Under the pieces are notes generated by a model. The model worked only from the letters and a program-made list of their open reading frames with translations, searched no databases and was not told where the DNA came from. From contig CP102611.1 in NCBI GenBank assembly GCA_041874755.1, positions 496,001 to 560,000 on the forward strand: a stretch of 64,000 nt of DNA, given 5' to 3'. Made by a program: the position numbers and the translations under genes. Below are positions 8,936-18,109 of the stretch, piece by piece (positions within the stretch are counted from its first letter, which is position 1; each line of letters opens with the position of its first letter). The DNA comes from Chitinibacter sp. SCUT-21. Its GTDB lineage: Bacteria > Pseudomonadota > Gammaproteobacteria > Burkholderiales > Chitinibacteraceae.

Positions 8936-10651
8936 ATGCACCTTCAGCCTCCACTGTGGATACAACAATATCGCCGCGCTTATTTCGCGGGTGATTTTAT
9001 CGCCAGCATCATCGTTGCGCTGCTGTTGATTCCACAGGGATTGGCCTACGCCCAATTGGCAGGCTTGCCGCCGATGGCGGGCCTTTTTGCCAGTATTGCT
9101 CCACTACTGATTTATGGTTTTTTTGGCAGCAGCATGACGCAGTCGGTTGGGCCGATGGCGATTACTTCCGCCATGACCGCAACAGCCCTCACTCCCCTTG
9201 CCGCACCGGGCAGCGCCCAATATTTAATCCTCGCGGCAACGCTAAGTCTGTTATCAGGCCTTTTGCTATCGATCTTTGGCCTACTGAAGCTGGGACAAAT
9301 CACGCGCTTTTTATCACTACCCGTCGTGCAAGGCTTTAGCGCGGGGACGGCACTACTGATTGCACTGGGCCAAGTGGGTGGACTTGTAGGTACAGTGTGG
9401 CGCGGTGACACCCTACCCGCTTTAATGCAGCAATTACCAAATGCGTTAAATCATCTTCAAGTTAGCAGCCTTGCTTTTGGTCTCAGCAGTCTGCTACTGA
9501 TGTGGCTCAGTGGCGCGCCTAGCGCCTCTCTACTTCGCTACTTAGGCATTAACAGTCAACACGCCGACTTGGCTAGCAAAGTATTGCCCTTACTAACCAT
9601 GCTGCTGATTGGCCTCGCTCTCGCGTCACACGGCGGACATGCCGAGATTAAAACCTTGGGCAACTTAAACTCACTCGACTTCAAGCTGCAATCCTTCAGC
9701 TTTGCCCCCGGTACGCTGCAATCATTATTCATGCCAGCGCTATTAATTGGTTTGGCAGGATTTTTACAAAGCATCACCGTCGCGCAATCAATCGCCAACT
9801 CACGTCAACAACACATTGACGCTAATCGTGAACTACTGGCACTCGGTAACTGCAATATCGCAGCCGCAGCCGTCGGCGGCATGCCGGTAAGTGGCGGCTT
9901 TTCGCGCACCGTCGTAAACACCAATGCTGGCGCGCAAACACCACTGGCCGGCATGTTATCGGCAATCTGGATCATCGTCGCAATCTGCTTGCTATTACCC
10001 TTGCTCAGCTACCTACCCACTGCACTGCTCGCGGCTACGATTATTTTGGCGACCAGCAAAATGATCTCACTAGCGCAACTCAAGCTGGCTTGGCAATTCG
10101 ATCGGCGGGATGGCATTGCGTGGATAATGACTTTCGCTGGTGTGCTGCTCACCGGCCCAATGACCGGCATCGCCGTTGGCGTGGGCATTGCGATTTTGCT
10201 GTATTTACTCCGTAGCCAGCAGCCTCACATCGCCGTGGTAGGTCGCGTTCCACAGAGCGAACACTATCGAAATGTGCTGCGCCATCAGGTTGAAACCACG
10301 CCGAGTATCACCGCCATACGCATTGACGAAAATCTCTTCTTTGCCAATATTTCCACCATCTTGGGAAAAATTGATGCCGAGCTAGCGCAGCGAGCTGAAA
10401 CGAGTGATTTAGTCTTGATTTTGTCTGCAGTGAACAATATCGACTTTAGCGCCGTTAATGCGCTAAAAAGTTGGCTAGCACAACTAAACAACAAGGGTAT
10501 TGCCCTGCACTTGGCCGAAGTAAAAGGCCCGGTGCTAGATACCCTAAAGCATGGTGATTTTTTGCAGCAACTACAAAACCCACCGTTCATTTCCACTCAT
10601 GCTGCAATGTTGGCGCTACAACCGCAGATCAACGAAGATTACACCATATAG
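8936..10651 (+). CDS. SulP-family anion transporter with STAS domain
   Basis: A 571-residue SLC26/SulP permease. The N-terminal half carries the family signature LLIPQGLAYAQLAGLPPMAGL and about 10-12 transmembrane helices. A cytoplasmic STAS domain follows from about residue 450 (ITAIRIDENLFFANI to NIDFSAVNALKSWL). Substrates in the family include sulfate and bicarbonate. In this operon the likely job is moving sulfate or sulfite made by sulfide oxidation, which is inference. The TAG stop codon overlaps the first bases of a 49-bp palindromic element. Confidence 0.85.
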   Translation: MHLQPPLWIQQYRRAYFAGDFIASIIVALLLIPQGLAYAQLAGLPPMAGLFASIAPLLIYGFFGSSMTQSVGPMAITSAMTATALTPLAAPGSAQYLILAATLSLLSGLLLSIFGLLKLGQITRFLSLPVVQGFSAGTALLIALGQVGGLVGTVWRGDTLPALMQQLPNALNHLQVSSLAFGLSSLLLMWLSGAPSASLLRYLGINSQHADLASKVLPLLTMLLIGLALASHGGHAEIKTLGNLNSLDFKLQSFSFAPGTLQSLFMPALLIGLAGFLQSITVAQSIANSRQQHIDANRELLALGNCNIAAAAVGGMPVSGGFSRTVVNTNAGAQTPLAGMLSAIWIIVAICLLLPLLSYLPTALLAATIILATSKMISLAQLKLAWQFDRRDGIAWIMTFAGVLLTGPMTGIAVGVGIAILLYLLRSQQPHIAVVGRVPQSEHYRNVLRHQVETTPSITAIRIDENLFFANISTILGKIDAELAQRAETSDLVLILSAVNNIDFSAVNALKSWLAQLNNKGIALHLAEVKGPVLDTLKHGDFLQQLQNPPFISTHAAMLALQPQINEDYTI

Positions 10652-10698
10652 GTATCAAGCCATAAGGCATGCATTACAATCGCCAAAAATGGATACCC
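10650..10698. repeat. 49-bp palindromic element, copy A
   Basis: AGGTAT and ATACCC lie exactly 49 bp end to end. The sulP stop codon TAG overlaps the first two bases, and the stop of convergent fbpC starts 3 bp after the other end. The element therefore fills the whole convergent intergenic space. A T-rich tract follows on the plus strand. Confidence 0.65.
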
Positions 10699-10700
10699 CC

Positions 10701-11741
10701 TTATTTTTTAAACACAATCAAGTGATCCATTTCTAGCTCAATACCAATATCTTCGCCAATCGCGTGGTTATGGTGGCTAGGTACTAAGGAGAGTAGCGTC
10801 TGCCCCGATGGCAAGCCTAAGGTGTACATAAACTGCGCGCCACGAAACGCTTTGGCCAGCACTTTGGCTTTCAGTTCACTACCATCGTTGTGCTGAATAT
10901 CATCAGGGCGAATCAGCACTTCCATCTCACACCCCACGCAGCATGATACTGGCGCGGTGCGGCAAATCTGGCCAAGCTCAAATTCAATACACTGCGGCGC
11001 AGTTAAGCGCGCAGGCAGCAAAACGCCTTCGCCAATAAAATTGGCGACGCAGCGATCAACAGGTTCATGATACAAATCATAGGGCGTACCCCATTGGCGA
11101 ATTTGCCCGTCAAACATCACGCCAATTTGGTCGGCCACCGCAAAAGCCTCGCGCTGATCGTGCGTCACCAAAATCGCCGTTGTGCCGGTTTCTTTTAAAA
11201 TCGCGCGCACTTCTTGGCCTAAGCGCTCTCGTAATTCAACGTCTAGATTGGAAAAGGGCTCATCGAGCAGCAAAAGCCGTGGCTGCGGCGCTAAAGCGCG
11301 CGCCAAAGCAACGCGCTGCTGCTGCCCACCCGAAAGCTCATGAATATAACGCCCACCCAAATCGGCCAAGCCCACCAAACTGAGCATTTTATTCACGCGA
11401 GCCGCCTGCTCGTCTTTGCTCAAAGCTTTTAAGCCAAAAGCCACATTGCCCGCCACGGTTAAGTGTGGAAACAGCGCATAGTCCTGAAACACCATGCCTA
11501 TACCGCGCTGTTGCGGCGCAGTCATCTGCGAGCCGCTCGAAACCACCTGTCCAGCGAGCGTGATTGCCCCCGCTTGCAGTGATTCAAACCCGGCGATCGC
11601 GCGCAGTACCGTGGTTTTGCCGCAGCCCGACGCACCCAATAGGCAAGCGATTTCACCTTCCTGCAGCGAAAAAGACAGATCGTTAACCACATTGCGCGCA
11701 GCAAAAGCGATTTGGATATTTTCTACAGTTAATAAAGCCAT
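10701..11741 (-). CDS. fbpC: ferric iron ABC transporter ATP-binding protein FbpC
   Basis: A 346-residue ATPase of a ferric iron importer. Walker A is GASGCGKTT, the signature is LSGGQQQRVALARAL, Walker B is LLLLDEPFSNLD, and the H-loop is VTHDQ. A C-terminal TOBE-like regulatory domain follows from about residue 240, with a Cys-containing stretch (CRTAPVSCCVGC). It is the last gene of an fbpABC operon and starts 15 bp after fbpB. Confidence 0.9.
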   Translation of the reverse strand: MALLTVENIQIAFAARNVVNDLSFSLQEGEIACLLGASGCGKTTVLRAIAGFESLQAGAITLAGQVVSSGSQMTAPQQRGIGMVFQDYALFPHLTVAGNVAFGLKALSKDEQAARVNKMLSLVGLADLGGRYIHELSGGQQQRVALARALAPQPRLLLLDEPFSNLDVELRERLGQEVRAILKETGTTAILVTHDQREAFAVADQIGVMFDGQIRQWGTPYDLYHEPVDRCVANFIGEGVLLPARLTAPQCIEFELGQICRTAPVSCCVGCEMEVLIRPDDIQHNDGSELKAKVLAKAFRGAQFMYTLGLPSGQTLLSLVPSHHNHAIGEDIGIELEMDHLIVFKK

Positions 11742-11756
11742 TTTTGCGCAAGCGCC

Positions 11757-13355
11757 TTATTTTTCAGATTTCAATACGAGCAAAATCACCGGAATCAAGC
11801 CAGTTAGCACGATCATTAAACTGGGCAAAGCGGCATTCGCCCACATGCCTTCCGACGTCATTTCAAATACGCGCACCGCCAAGGTATCCCAGCCAAAGGG
11901 GCGCGTCATCAGCGTAATCGGCATTTCCTTCATCACGTCGACAAAGCACATCAACACCGCAGTCAACACCCCGCCACGCAGCAATGGCAAATGCAGTCGC
12001 CACAATAATTGCCGCTGATTCAGCCCCAAAGATCGTGCTGCGTCTTCTTGATTGCGGCTAATACGCTGCATTGCGCTCTCGATCGGCTGAAACGCCACCG
12101 CCATAAAGCGCGCCGCCAAAGCCAGCAACATCACGGCGACCGAGCCTTTTAAAATTTGATAGGTGGCAAAACCCATGCTTTGCGCAATTGGAATCAGTAA
12201 GTTATCGAGCCAAGCAATCGGCAAAAACACGCCGACCGCCAAGACTGAGCCTGGCACCGCATAGCCCAAAGTCGCAATTCGTACCAACCAGCGCGTACCG
12301 CGCCCTTGAAAGCGGCGTTGAATAAACACTAGCAAGAGCGCTAAGGTCGCAACAATCAAAGCGGCCAACAGCGAAATCATCATTGAGCGCAAGGTAAAGC
12401 CAAAATAGCGACCATCAAGGTCTTCCTGCCAAATGGTGCTCGCCCAAAATAGCAGCTGAATCATCGGAATGATAAAGGCGATCAGCAGCACGCTAGAGCA
12501 CAAAACGACTGCGGTATAGCGATGCCAACCGCGCAGCACAATGCGCTCGGCCGCAACGATACGACCATGATATTGCCGCGCTCCGCGCGCCCAATGCTCA
12601 AGCAACACCAGCACTAGCACAAACAGCACTAGCAACGACGCCAATTGCGATGCCGCGGGTAAATTAAACAGCGCAAACCACGATTTATAAATCGCCGTGG
12701 TAAAGGTATCGAAGTTAAAAATCGCCACCGTGCCAAAATCGGCCAGTGTTTCCATCAAAGCCAATGTCAGACCGCCAATCAACCAAGGTCGCGCCATCGG
12801 CAAAGCGACTTGCCAAAAACCTTGCTGGCGCGATAAACCGAGCATTTGCGCCGCTTCGAGCGCACGCTTACCTTGCGTGAGAAAGGCATTACGCGCCAAT
12901 AAATACACATAGGGGTAAAAAGCCAAAGTCAGCACCAAGACCACGCCGCCCGTGGAGCGTATACGCGGAAACCAGCTCGAATCGCCGGTTAAATCGCGAA
13001 TCAGCGTTTGCACTGGGCCGGTAAAATCGAGCAAACCCACTTGCACAAACGCCAGCACATACGCGGGCATGGCCAGCGGTAGCATCAAGGCCCAGCTAAA
13101 GAATTTTCGCCCGGGAAAATCACACACCGAGGTAAACCACGCCAAGGGCACGCCCAGCAACAGCACCCCGACACCCACGCCCAGCAATAAAATCAACGTA
13201 TTTTTAATCACATCGGGCAGCACATACTCGCTTAAATGCGTCCACACTTCTGGTTGTGGATGCAAAAAAGAGCCCAGTACCACCAATAAGGGAATGAGGG
13301 TCAACAGAGCAATCGGCATGGCGTACAGCACACCACGCAACGATGAAAAGCGCAT
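11757..13355 (-). CDS. fbpB: ferric iron ABC transporter permease FbpB
   Basis: A 532-residue permease made of two fused binding-protein-dependent transport domains, each with an EAA loop (ALEAAQMLGLSRQQGFWQVALP and NQEDAARSLGLNQRQLLWRLHLP regions). About 12 transmembrane helices are predicted by eye. This two-domain form is normal for FbpB/SfuB. It lies between fbpA and fbpC and brings Fe3+ from the periplasmic binding protein to the cytoplasm. Confidence 0.9.
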   Translation of the reverse strand: MRFSSLRGVLYAMPIALLTLIPLLVVLGSFLHPQPEVWTHLSEYVLPDVIKNTLILLLGVGVGVLLLGVPLAWFTSVCDFPGRKFFSWALMLPLAMPAYVLAFVQVGLLDFTGPVQTLIRDLTGDSSWFPRIRSTGGVVLVLTLAFYPYVYLLARNAFLTQGKRALEAAQMLGLSRQQGFWQVALPMARPWLIGGLTLALMETLADFGTVAIFNFDTFTTAIYKSWFALFNLPAASQLASLLVLFVLVLVLLEHWARGARQYHGRIVAAERIVLRGWHRYTAVVLCSSVLLIAFIIPMIQLLFWASTIWQEDLDGRYFGFTLRSMMISLLAALIVATLALLLVFIQRRFQGRGTRWLVRIATLGYAVPGSVLAVGVFLPIAWLDNLLIPIAQSMGFATYQILKGSVAVMLLALAARFMAVAFQPIESAMQRISRNQEDAARSLGLNQRQLLWRLHLPLLRGGVLTAVLMCFVDVMKEMPITLMTRPFGWDTLAVRVFEMTSEGMWANAALPSLMIVLTGLIPVILLVLKSEK

Positions 13356-13379
13356 AAATCAAATTCTCGATAATGACAA

Positions 13380-13403
13380 AGGGCAGACCAGCCGGCCTGC
13401 CCT
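13380..13403 (-). promoter_or_regulatory. intercistronic hairpin between fbpA and fbpB
   Basis: AGGGCAG / CTGCCCT forms a 7-bp stem around a 10-base loop with no U-run. It lies in the 100-bp gap after fbpA. Such hairpins often lower expression of the downstream permease or protect the binding-protein mRNA; that role is inferred. Confidence 0.5.
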
Positions 13404-13455
13404 ACAGAGTTCAATACACTTATTTAAAGTCTATTGCGATCAACAACGCAAATGA

Positions 13456-14463
13456 TTATTTATAACCAGCACGGTCCATCAGTTTAACAGCAGCACCCTG
13501 CAATTCACCAGCTTTGCTCATATTAATCAGGTTTTGCTTGAATGGGCCCCAGCTGCTCACCAATACGTCAGCTTTTACTTTTGGATTTGCAGGGAATTCC
13601 ATGTCTTTATCAGCGTACAAGTTTTGCGCTTTTTCAGACGACAACCATTCCATCAATTTAACCGCGCCCGCTTCATTTTTCGCATAACGCGTTACACCCG
13701 CGCCAGAGATATTCACGTGCGTACCGTTGGTTTTTTGATTCGCCCAGAACAATTTCGCGCCGTAAGCTTCACGTTTGTCTGCTGGCAATTTATCCAGCAC
13801 ACGACCAAGGTAGTAGGTATTCACCACACCCACAGCACATTGGCCAGCAGCAACGGCTTCGATCAATTTGGTGTCGTCTGGGAATACGTCTGTGGCCAAA
13901 TTAGCAACCCAGCCTTTTACGATTTGTTCTGTTTTAGCTTCGCCTTGCTGAGCGATCATCATCGCAACCAAAGACTGGTTGTAAACTTTCTTGCTGGTAC
14001 GCAGACACAACTTGCCTTTGAATTTTGGATCGGCCAAGTCTTCGTAAGTCGATAATTGGTCAGCTTTGATCAGGCTTGGGTTGTAAATCATCGTACGAGC
14101 GCGCACTGACAAACCAAACCATTGGTTTTTAGCGTCGCGCAAATGCGCTGGGATATTGGTTTCTAGCGTTTTAGATTTTACTGTTTTCAGTAAACCCATA
14201 TTCGATGCTTGCCACAGATTACCGGCATCCACCGTAATCAGCATATCAGCAGGCGTATTGCCGCCTTCAGCTTGCAGGCGCGCCATCAGCGGGCCTTCTT
14301 TATCAGTCAGAACTTTCACTTCAACGCCAGTTTCTTTGGTGTAGGCGTCAAACAGCGGCTTAATCAATTGCTCATTGCGCGATGAGTAAACCGTTACCGT
14401 TTCAGCTTGTGCCAAACCAGCCAACAAAGACAGCGCAACAGCAGTGAGAGCAAACTTCTTCAT
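13456..14463 (-). CDS. fbpA: periplasmic ferric iron-binding protein FbpA
   Basis: A 335-residue solute-binding protein with a signal peptide ending GLAQA (about residue 20). The mature part starts ETVTVYSSRNEQLIKPLFDAY, typical of class D iron-binding proteins. The Tyr-Tyr pair in VVNTYYLGRV matches the Fe3+-ligand tyrosines of FbpA. It leads the fbpABC operon. A promoter with an overlapping Fur-like box lies just upstream, so iron repression is likely. Confidence 0.92.
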   Translation of the reverse strand: MKKFALTAVALSLLAGLAQAETVTVYSSRNEQLIKPLFDAYTKETGVEVKVLTDKEGPLMARLQAEGGNTPADMLITVDAGNLWQASNMGLLKTVKSKTLETNIPAHLRDAKNQWFGLSVRARTMIYNPSLIKADQLSTYEDLADPKFKGKLCLRTSKKVYNQSLVAMMIAQQGEAKTEQIVKGWVANLATDVFPDDTKLIEAVAAGQCAVGVVNTYYLGRVLDKLPADKREAYGAKLFWANQKTNGTHVNISGAGVTRYAKNEAGAVKLMEWLSSEKAQNLYADKDMEFPANPKVKADVLVSSWGPFKQNLINMSKAGELQGAAVKLMDRAGYK

Positions 14464-14490
14464 GGTTTTTCCTAAACAATAAGTATTCGC

Positions 14491-14520
14491 ATTATAAGAT
14501 CAAAACAGAATCATTCTCAA
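14491..14520 (-). promoter_or_regulatory. fbpA promoter with overlapping Fur-like box
   Basis: On the minus strand TTGAGA (-35, 14515-14520) and TATAAT (-10, 14491-14496) are 18 bp apart. TGAGAATGATTCTGT (14505-14519) matches the 7-1-7 Fur consensus TGATAATNATTATCA at about 11 of 14 defined positions and overlaps the -35 box. Repression by Fe-Fur would be expected. Confidence 0.6.
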
Positions 14521-14626
14521 TACCAATAAACACTTAGGCTGTAAAAAATATCGCTTCAGTACAATTGATTTTGATGAACTCGCCAACGGCGCTACAATCT
14601 GCAGCCGTCATTTGAGGTCGCAAAGA

Positions 14627-15535
14627 ATGCTTTGGTTCCGTAATCTACAAATTTATCGTTTAGCCGCTGATCACGCCTTGAGCGCGGTCAGTATTCAAGC
14701 CGAATTAGCCAAACGCCCTTTTGTAGCGTGCGGCAGCATGGATATGGAATCGAACGGCTGGGTGCCGCCAGCTCGTCATGAACCCACTTTAATGGCGCTT
14801 GAGCGCCAAAATGCCGTTCTGGTGTCGCTAAAAACCGAAGAAAAAGTTTTGCCCGCCGCCGTCATCAAGGACGAGCTCGATTACCGGGTACAGCAAATTG
14901 AAGCGGCCGAGAGCCGCAAAGTCGGTCGTAAAGAGCAGCGCGAACTGAAAGATCGCATTATCGAAGAGCTCACACCGCGCGCCTTTACCCGCTCACGCAT
15001 TCAGCGTGCGCTGCTTGATTTGGAAAACGGCATTGTCATTGTTGACGCCGCCAGCGCAGCCAAGGCCGAGTTTTTATTATCCACGCTGCGCGAAACCTTG
15101 GGCAGCTTGCCAACGCGCATCATCGACACCGAAATCAGCCCCTGTGCTGCGATGACCGAATGGCTCAGCAGCGAAACACCAGATGCATTCTCGCTCGGCC
15201 AAGACGCCGAATTGAAAACGCCGGGCGACGACGGCTCGATTGCGCGCTTTAAGCGCCAAGTGATGGATTGCGACGAAGTGCGCCAGCATTTAGAAGTTGG
15301 CAAAGTGGTGACGCGCTTGGCGCTGGCCTTTGGCGAACGCCTAACCTTTACCCTCACCGACGCGCTAGAGATCAAATCGCTCGCGATGCTTGACGTATTG
15401 AAAGACGAACTCAAAGACATGGACGCCGAAACGCAAGACGCTTTGTTCGAATCACAATACGCCTTGCTGGTGGGCGAGCTGCGCGGGTTTATTCCTGAAT
15501 TACTCGCCGCACTGGGTGGCGAAACACAACGCTAA
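14627..15535 (+). CDS. rdgC: recombination-associated nucleoid protein RdgC
   Basis: A 302-residue RdgC, close to the E. coli length of 303. It begins MLWFRNLQIYRL and contains CGSMDMESNGWVPP and RKEQRELKDRI, conserved in the family. RdgC forms a ring around DNA and limits RecA action. ATG 14627 has GAGG upstream and matches the family start; the TTG at 14612 is less likely. A 49-bp palindromic element follows 3 bp after the stop. Confidence 0.93.
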   Translation: MLWFRNLQIYRLAADHALSAVSIQAELAKRPFVACGSMDMESNGWVPPARHEPTLMALERQNAVLVSLKTEEKVLPAAVIKDELDYRVQQIEAAESRKVGRKEQRELKDRIIEELTPRAFTRSRIQRALLDLENGIVIVDAASAAKAEFLLSTLRETLGSLPTRIIDTEISPCAAMTEWLSSETPDAFSLGQDAELKTPGDDGSIARFKRQVMDCDEVRQHLEVGKVVTRLALAFGERLTFTLTDALEIKSLAMLDVLKDELKDMDAETQDALFESQYALLVGELRGFIPELLAALGGETQR

Positions 15536-15538
15536 GCG

Positions 15539-15587
15539 AGGTATTGGGCTGCAGATCAAATATGATATACGTTGCAGCCCAATACCC
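15539..15587. repeat. 49-bp palindromic element, copy B (best hairpin)
   Basis: AGGTAT and ATACCC lie exactly 49 bp end to end. The arms form a 14-bp perfect stem (GGTATTGGGCTGCA / TGCAGCCCAATACC) around a 19-base loop. It begins 3 bp after the rdgC stop. It could terminate or protect the rdgC mRNA, but no U-run follows. Confidence 0.7.
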
Positions 15588-15796
15588 AACTCCAAATCTA
15601 AGCTACGCTAGCCAAGACCTTCATCTTTTTGCGCCACAGTCTCCCAACGCCGCATTAGCCGTAAAGTTTACGCGCACCCAACGGCTGAATCCGCGTAAAA
15701 TACACTCGATAAACTGCACGCTTTGCCAGTAATTTATCAAAGTAGTGCGATCTACTTATTCGCGCGCCGTCTCGCAACACATCGTAGAAGCCTTTC

Positions 15797-16816
15797 ATGT
15801 CAAATCAACCCAATACAGCTATCCAGCTCCCCTCGCGCCGCTTCTGCATCGCACCGATGCTCGATTGGACCGATCGGTTTTACCGTTACTTTGCGCGCAA
15901 GTTGAGCCAGCACACTTGGCTGTATACCGAGATGGTAAACACTGGGGCGATTTTGCATGGCGATAAGATGCGCCATTTGCGCTTTGACGCCGCCGAGCAT
16001 CCGATTGCTTTGCAATTAGGCGGCAGCGAGCCGAGTGATTTGGCGCGTTGCGCGAAGATTGCCGAAGATTGGGGTTATGACGAAGTCAATTTAAACGTTG
16101 GCTGTCCGAGTGAGCGCGTGCAATCGGGCTCGTTTGGCGCTTGCTTAATGTTAGAGCCGCAATTGGTGGCCGACGGCGTTAAAGCGATGCGCGATGCTTG
16201 CCAGATCGATGTGACTGTCAAACACCGCATCGGCATTGATAAAGTCGAAGACTATGCCTTCGTGCGCGATTTTGTTGGCCAGATTAGCGAAGCGGGCTGC
16301 CAAACTTTTATTGTGCATGCACGCAATGCAATCTTAAAAGGCTTGAGCCCCAAGGAAAACCGCGAAATACCGCCGCTGAAATATGATTATGCTTACCAGC
16401 TTAAGCGTGACTTTCCGAACTTAGAAATCATTATTAATGGTGGTATTACGACCATTGAACAATCGCTAGATCACCTCAATCATGTTGATGGTGTGATGGT
16501 TGGCCGCGAGGCCTATCACAATCCGTGGGTTTTGACTGAGGTCGATGCGCAGATTTACGGCCAAGTAGCACGCGAGCAAACTCGCCGTGGCGCAATGGAA
16601 AATATGCGCGGTTTTATCGAAGCGGAATTGGCCAGCGGTACGCCACTGCGTTTTATTGCGCGCCACATCCTTGGTTTGTATCAAGGTCAGTATGGTGCAA
16701 GACAATGGCGTAGAATGCTATCGGACGCCACACTATTGAAAAATGCCGATTGGCGCCTCATCGAACAAGCACTGGACCAAATTGAAAACAGCGTCGCCCT
16801 GCGCGAGCCAAAGTGA
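15797..16816 (+). CDS. dusA: tRNA-dihydrouridine(20/20a) synthase DusA
   Basis: A 339-residue FMN-dependent TIM-barrel enzyme that reduces U20/U20a in tRNA. FCIAPMLDWTDRFYR, the DusA-type LYTEMV, NLNVGCPSERVQSGSFGACLM (conserved Cys103 and Cys116), VTVKHRIGID and the glycine-rich IINGGI and GVMVGREAY segments identify DusA rather than DusB or DusC. The 209-bp space before it, after the palindromic element, holds AT-rich promoter-like sequence but no gene. The next gene follows 7 bp later. Confidence 0.93.
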   Translation: MSNQPNTAIQLPSRRFCIAPMLDWTDRFYRYFARKLSQHTWLYTEMVNTGAILHGDKMRHLRFDAAEHPIALQLGGSEPSDLARCAKIAEDWGYDEVNLNVGCPSERVQSGSFGACLMLEPQLVADGVKAMRDACQIDVTVKHRIGIDKVEDYAFVRDFVGQISEAGCQTFIVHARNAILKGLSPKENREIPPLKYDYAYQLKRDFPNLEIIINGGITTIEQSLDHLNHVDGVMVGREAYHNPWVLTEVDAQIYGQVAREQTRRGAMENMRGFIEAELASGTPLRFIARHILGLYQGQYGARQWRRMLSDATLLKNADWRLIEQALDQIENSVALREPK

Positions 16817-16823
16817 GCCCAAG

Positions 16824-17462
16824 ATGATCAAAACCCTTGCAGCCTTAAGCCTTTGCCTGAGCTCACTCACGTGGGCGGACGATATTATTTTGATTGCCAC
16901 GATGGGCAATAAAGGTATTTTCCAGATCAATGGGCAGAAAAAAACGCTGCAAGCGGGCCAGCAAAATGGCCAATTTAAAGTGATCGCCATTCAAGCCGAA
17001 TCGGCCGTCGTTGAAAGCAATGGCAAACAACGGCAATTACAACTTGGCCAAGGTTACACCGCGCCTGGTAGCAGCAACGCCAATACCAGCGGCAGCTTGG
17101 TTCTAACGCCTGACGAGCGCGGGCATTATATGGTTGACATTACGATCAACCAGAACACGCAAAAAGGCGTGGTCGATACGGGTGCAACGCATTTATCGAT
17201 GTCGCGCACCACGGCCGACATGATGAAATTGGATTACAAAAATGGCCAAGCGGCGCGTTCGCAAACCGCGAATGGCGTGATCGGCGCGTGGATTATCAAA
17301 GTGCCACAGCTTAGACTGGGCAGCATTACGCTTTATGATGTGCCAACCGTCGTGCGCGACAGCAATGACGGCAGCCCCATTTTGATCGGCACCAGCTTGC
17401 TCAATCGCTTTCAAATGACTCGCGATCAAAGCTTGATGATCTTAAGCAAAAAAGCATACTAG
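16824..17462 (+). CDS. periplasmic clan AA aspartic protease (TIGR02281 type)
   Basis: A 212-residue retropepsin-like protein. A short signal peptide ends near LTWA. Residues 85-205 form a single aspartic protease domain with the active-site motif VVDTGATHLSMS and the closing GTSLLNRFQ. One catalytic Asp per chain implies a dimer. ATG 16824 was chosen over a TTG at 16743 because it restores the signal peptide and avoids a long overlap with dusA. The physiological substrate is not known to me. Confidence 0.8.
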   Translation: MIKTLAALSLCLSSLTWADDIILIATMGNKGIFQINGQKKTLQAGQQNGQFKVIAIQAESAVVESNGKQRQLQLGQGYTAPGSSNANTSGSLVLTPDERGHYMVDITINQNTQKGVVDTGATHLSMSRTTADMMKLDYKNGQAARSQTANGVIGAWIIKVPQLRLGSITLYDVPTVVRDSNDGSPILIGTSLLNRFQMTRDQSLMILSKKAY

Positions 17463-17465
17463 CCA

Positions 17466-17514
17466 GTGTATTAGATTGCAGCGCAATTATCAGAATAGAC
17501 TCAGAGCAATACCC
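17466..17514. repeat. 49-bp palindromic element, copy I
   Basis: GTGTAT and ATACCC lie exactly 49 bp end to end, so the left end has one mismatch to the consensus. It starts 3 bp after the protease stop and ends one base before the rdgB ATG, so it fills the whole gap and would sit in the rdgB ribosome-binding region. Confidence 0.55.
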
Positions 17515-17515
17515 C

Positions 17516-18109
17516 ATGAAAAAAATCGTTCTCGCCAGCAACAATGCCGGCAAACTCAAAGAATTCGCCCTGTTATTTGCGCCACTGAGCATCGAGATTA
17601 TCGCGCAAGGCCAGTTAGGCGTCCCAGAATGCCCAGAACCTTACGAGACTTTTGTTGAAAACGCGCTGGCGAAAGCACGGCACGCGGCAAAAATCACCGG
17701 TTTACCCGCTTTGGCCGATGATTCTGGCCTGTGCGTTCATGCACTAGGTGGCGCGCCGGGCGTGTATTCTGCGCGCTATGCAGGCGAGCCCAAATCGGAT
17801 GCGCGCAATAACGAGAAGCTGCTGAGTGAATTAAAAAATCACCCAGAGCGCAGCGCTTGGTATTATGCGGCCTTGGTGTTAGTGCGTAGCGAGAACGACC
17901 CACAACCTTTAATCGCCGACGGCGTGTGCCGTGGAGAGATTGCGAATGAGCTAATCGGCGATGGCGGTTTTGGCTACGATCCACTCTTTTGGTTGCCTCA
18001 GTTTAATAAAACCGTTGCACAAATTAGTGCCAATGAAAAAGCGCAAATTTCGCACCGAGCCAAGGCGCTGAAGGTTTTAATGGCCAAACTTGAGGAAACC
18101 GGCTTATGA
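17516..18109 (+). CDS. rdgB: XTP/dITP diphosphatase RdgB (HAM1 family)
   Basis: A 197-residue nucleotide pyrophosphatase that removes dITP, dXTP and their ribo-forms from the pool. LASNNAGKLKEF near the N-terminus, ALADDSGLCVHALGGAPGVYSARYAG in the middle and DGGFGYDPLFW near the end are the family motifs. The start has almost no Shine-Dalgarno because a 49-bp palindromic element ends just before the ATG. It overlaps the next small gene by 4 bases. Confidence 0.95.
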   Translation: MKKIVLASNNAGKLKEFALLFAPLSIEIIAQGQLGVPECPEPYETFVENALAKARHAAKITGLPALADDSGLCVHALGGAPGVYSARYAGEPKSDARNNEKLLSELKNHPERSAWYYAALVLVRSENDPQPLIADGVCRGEIANELIGDGGFGYDPLFWLPQFNKTVAQISANEKAQISHRAKALKVLMAKLEETGL

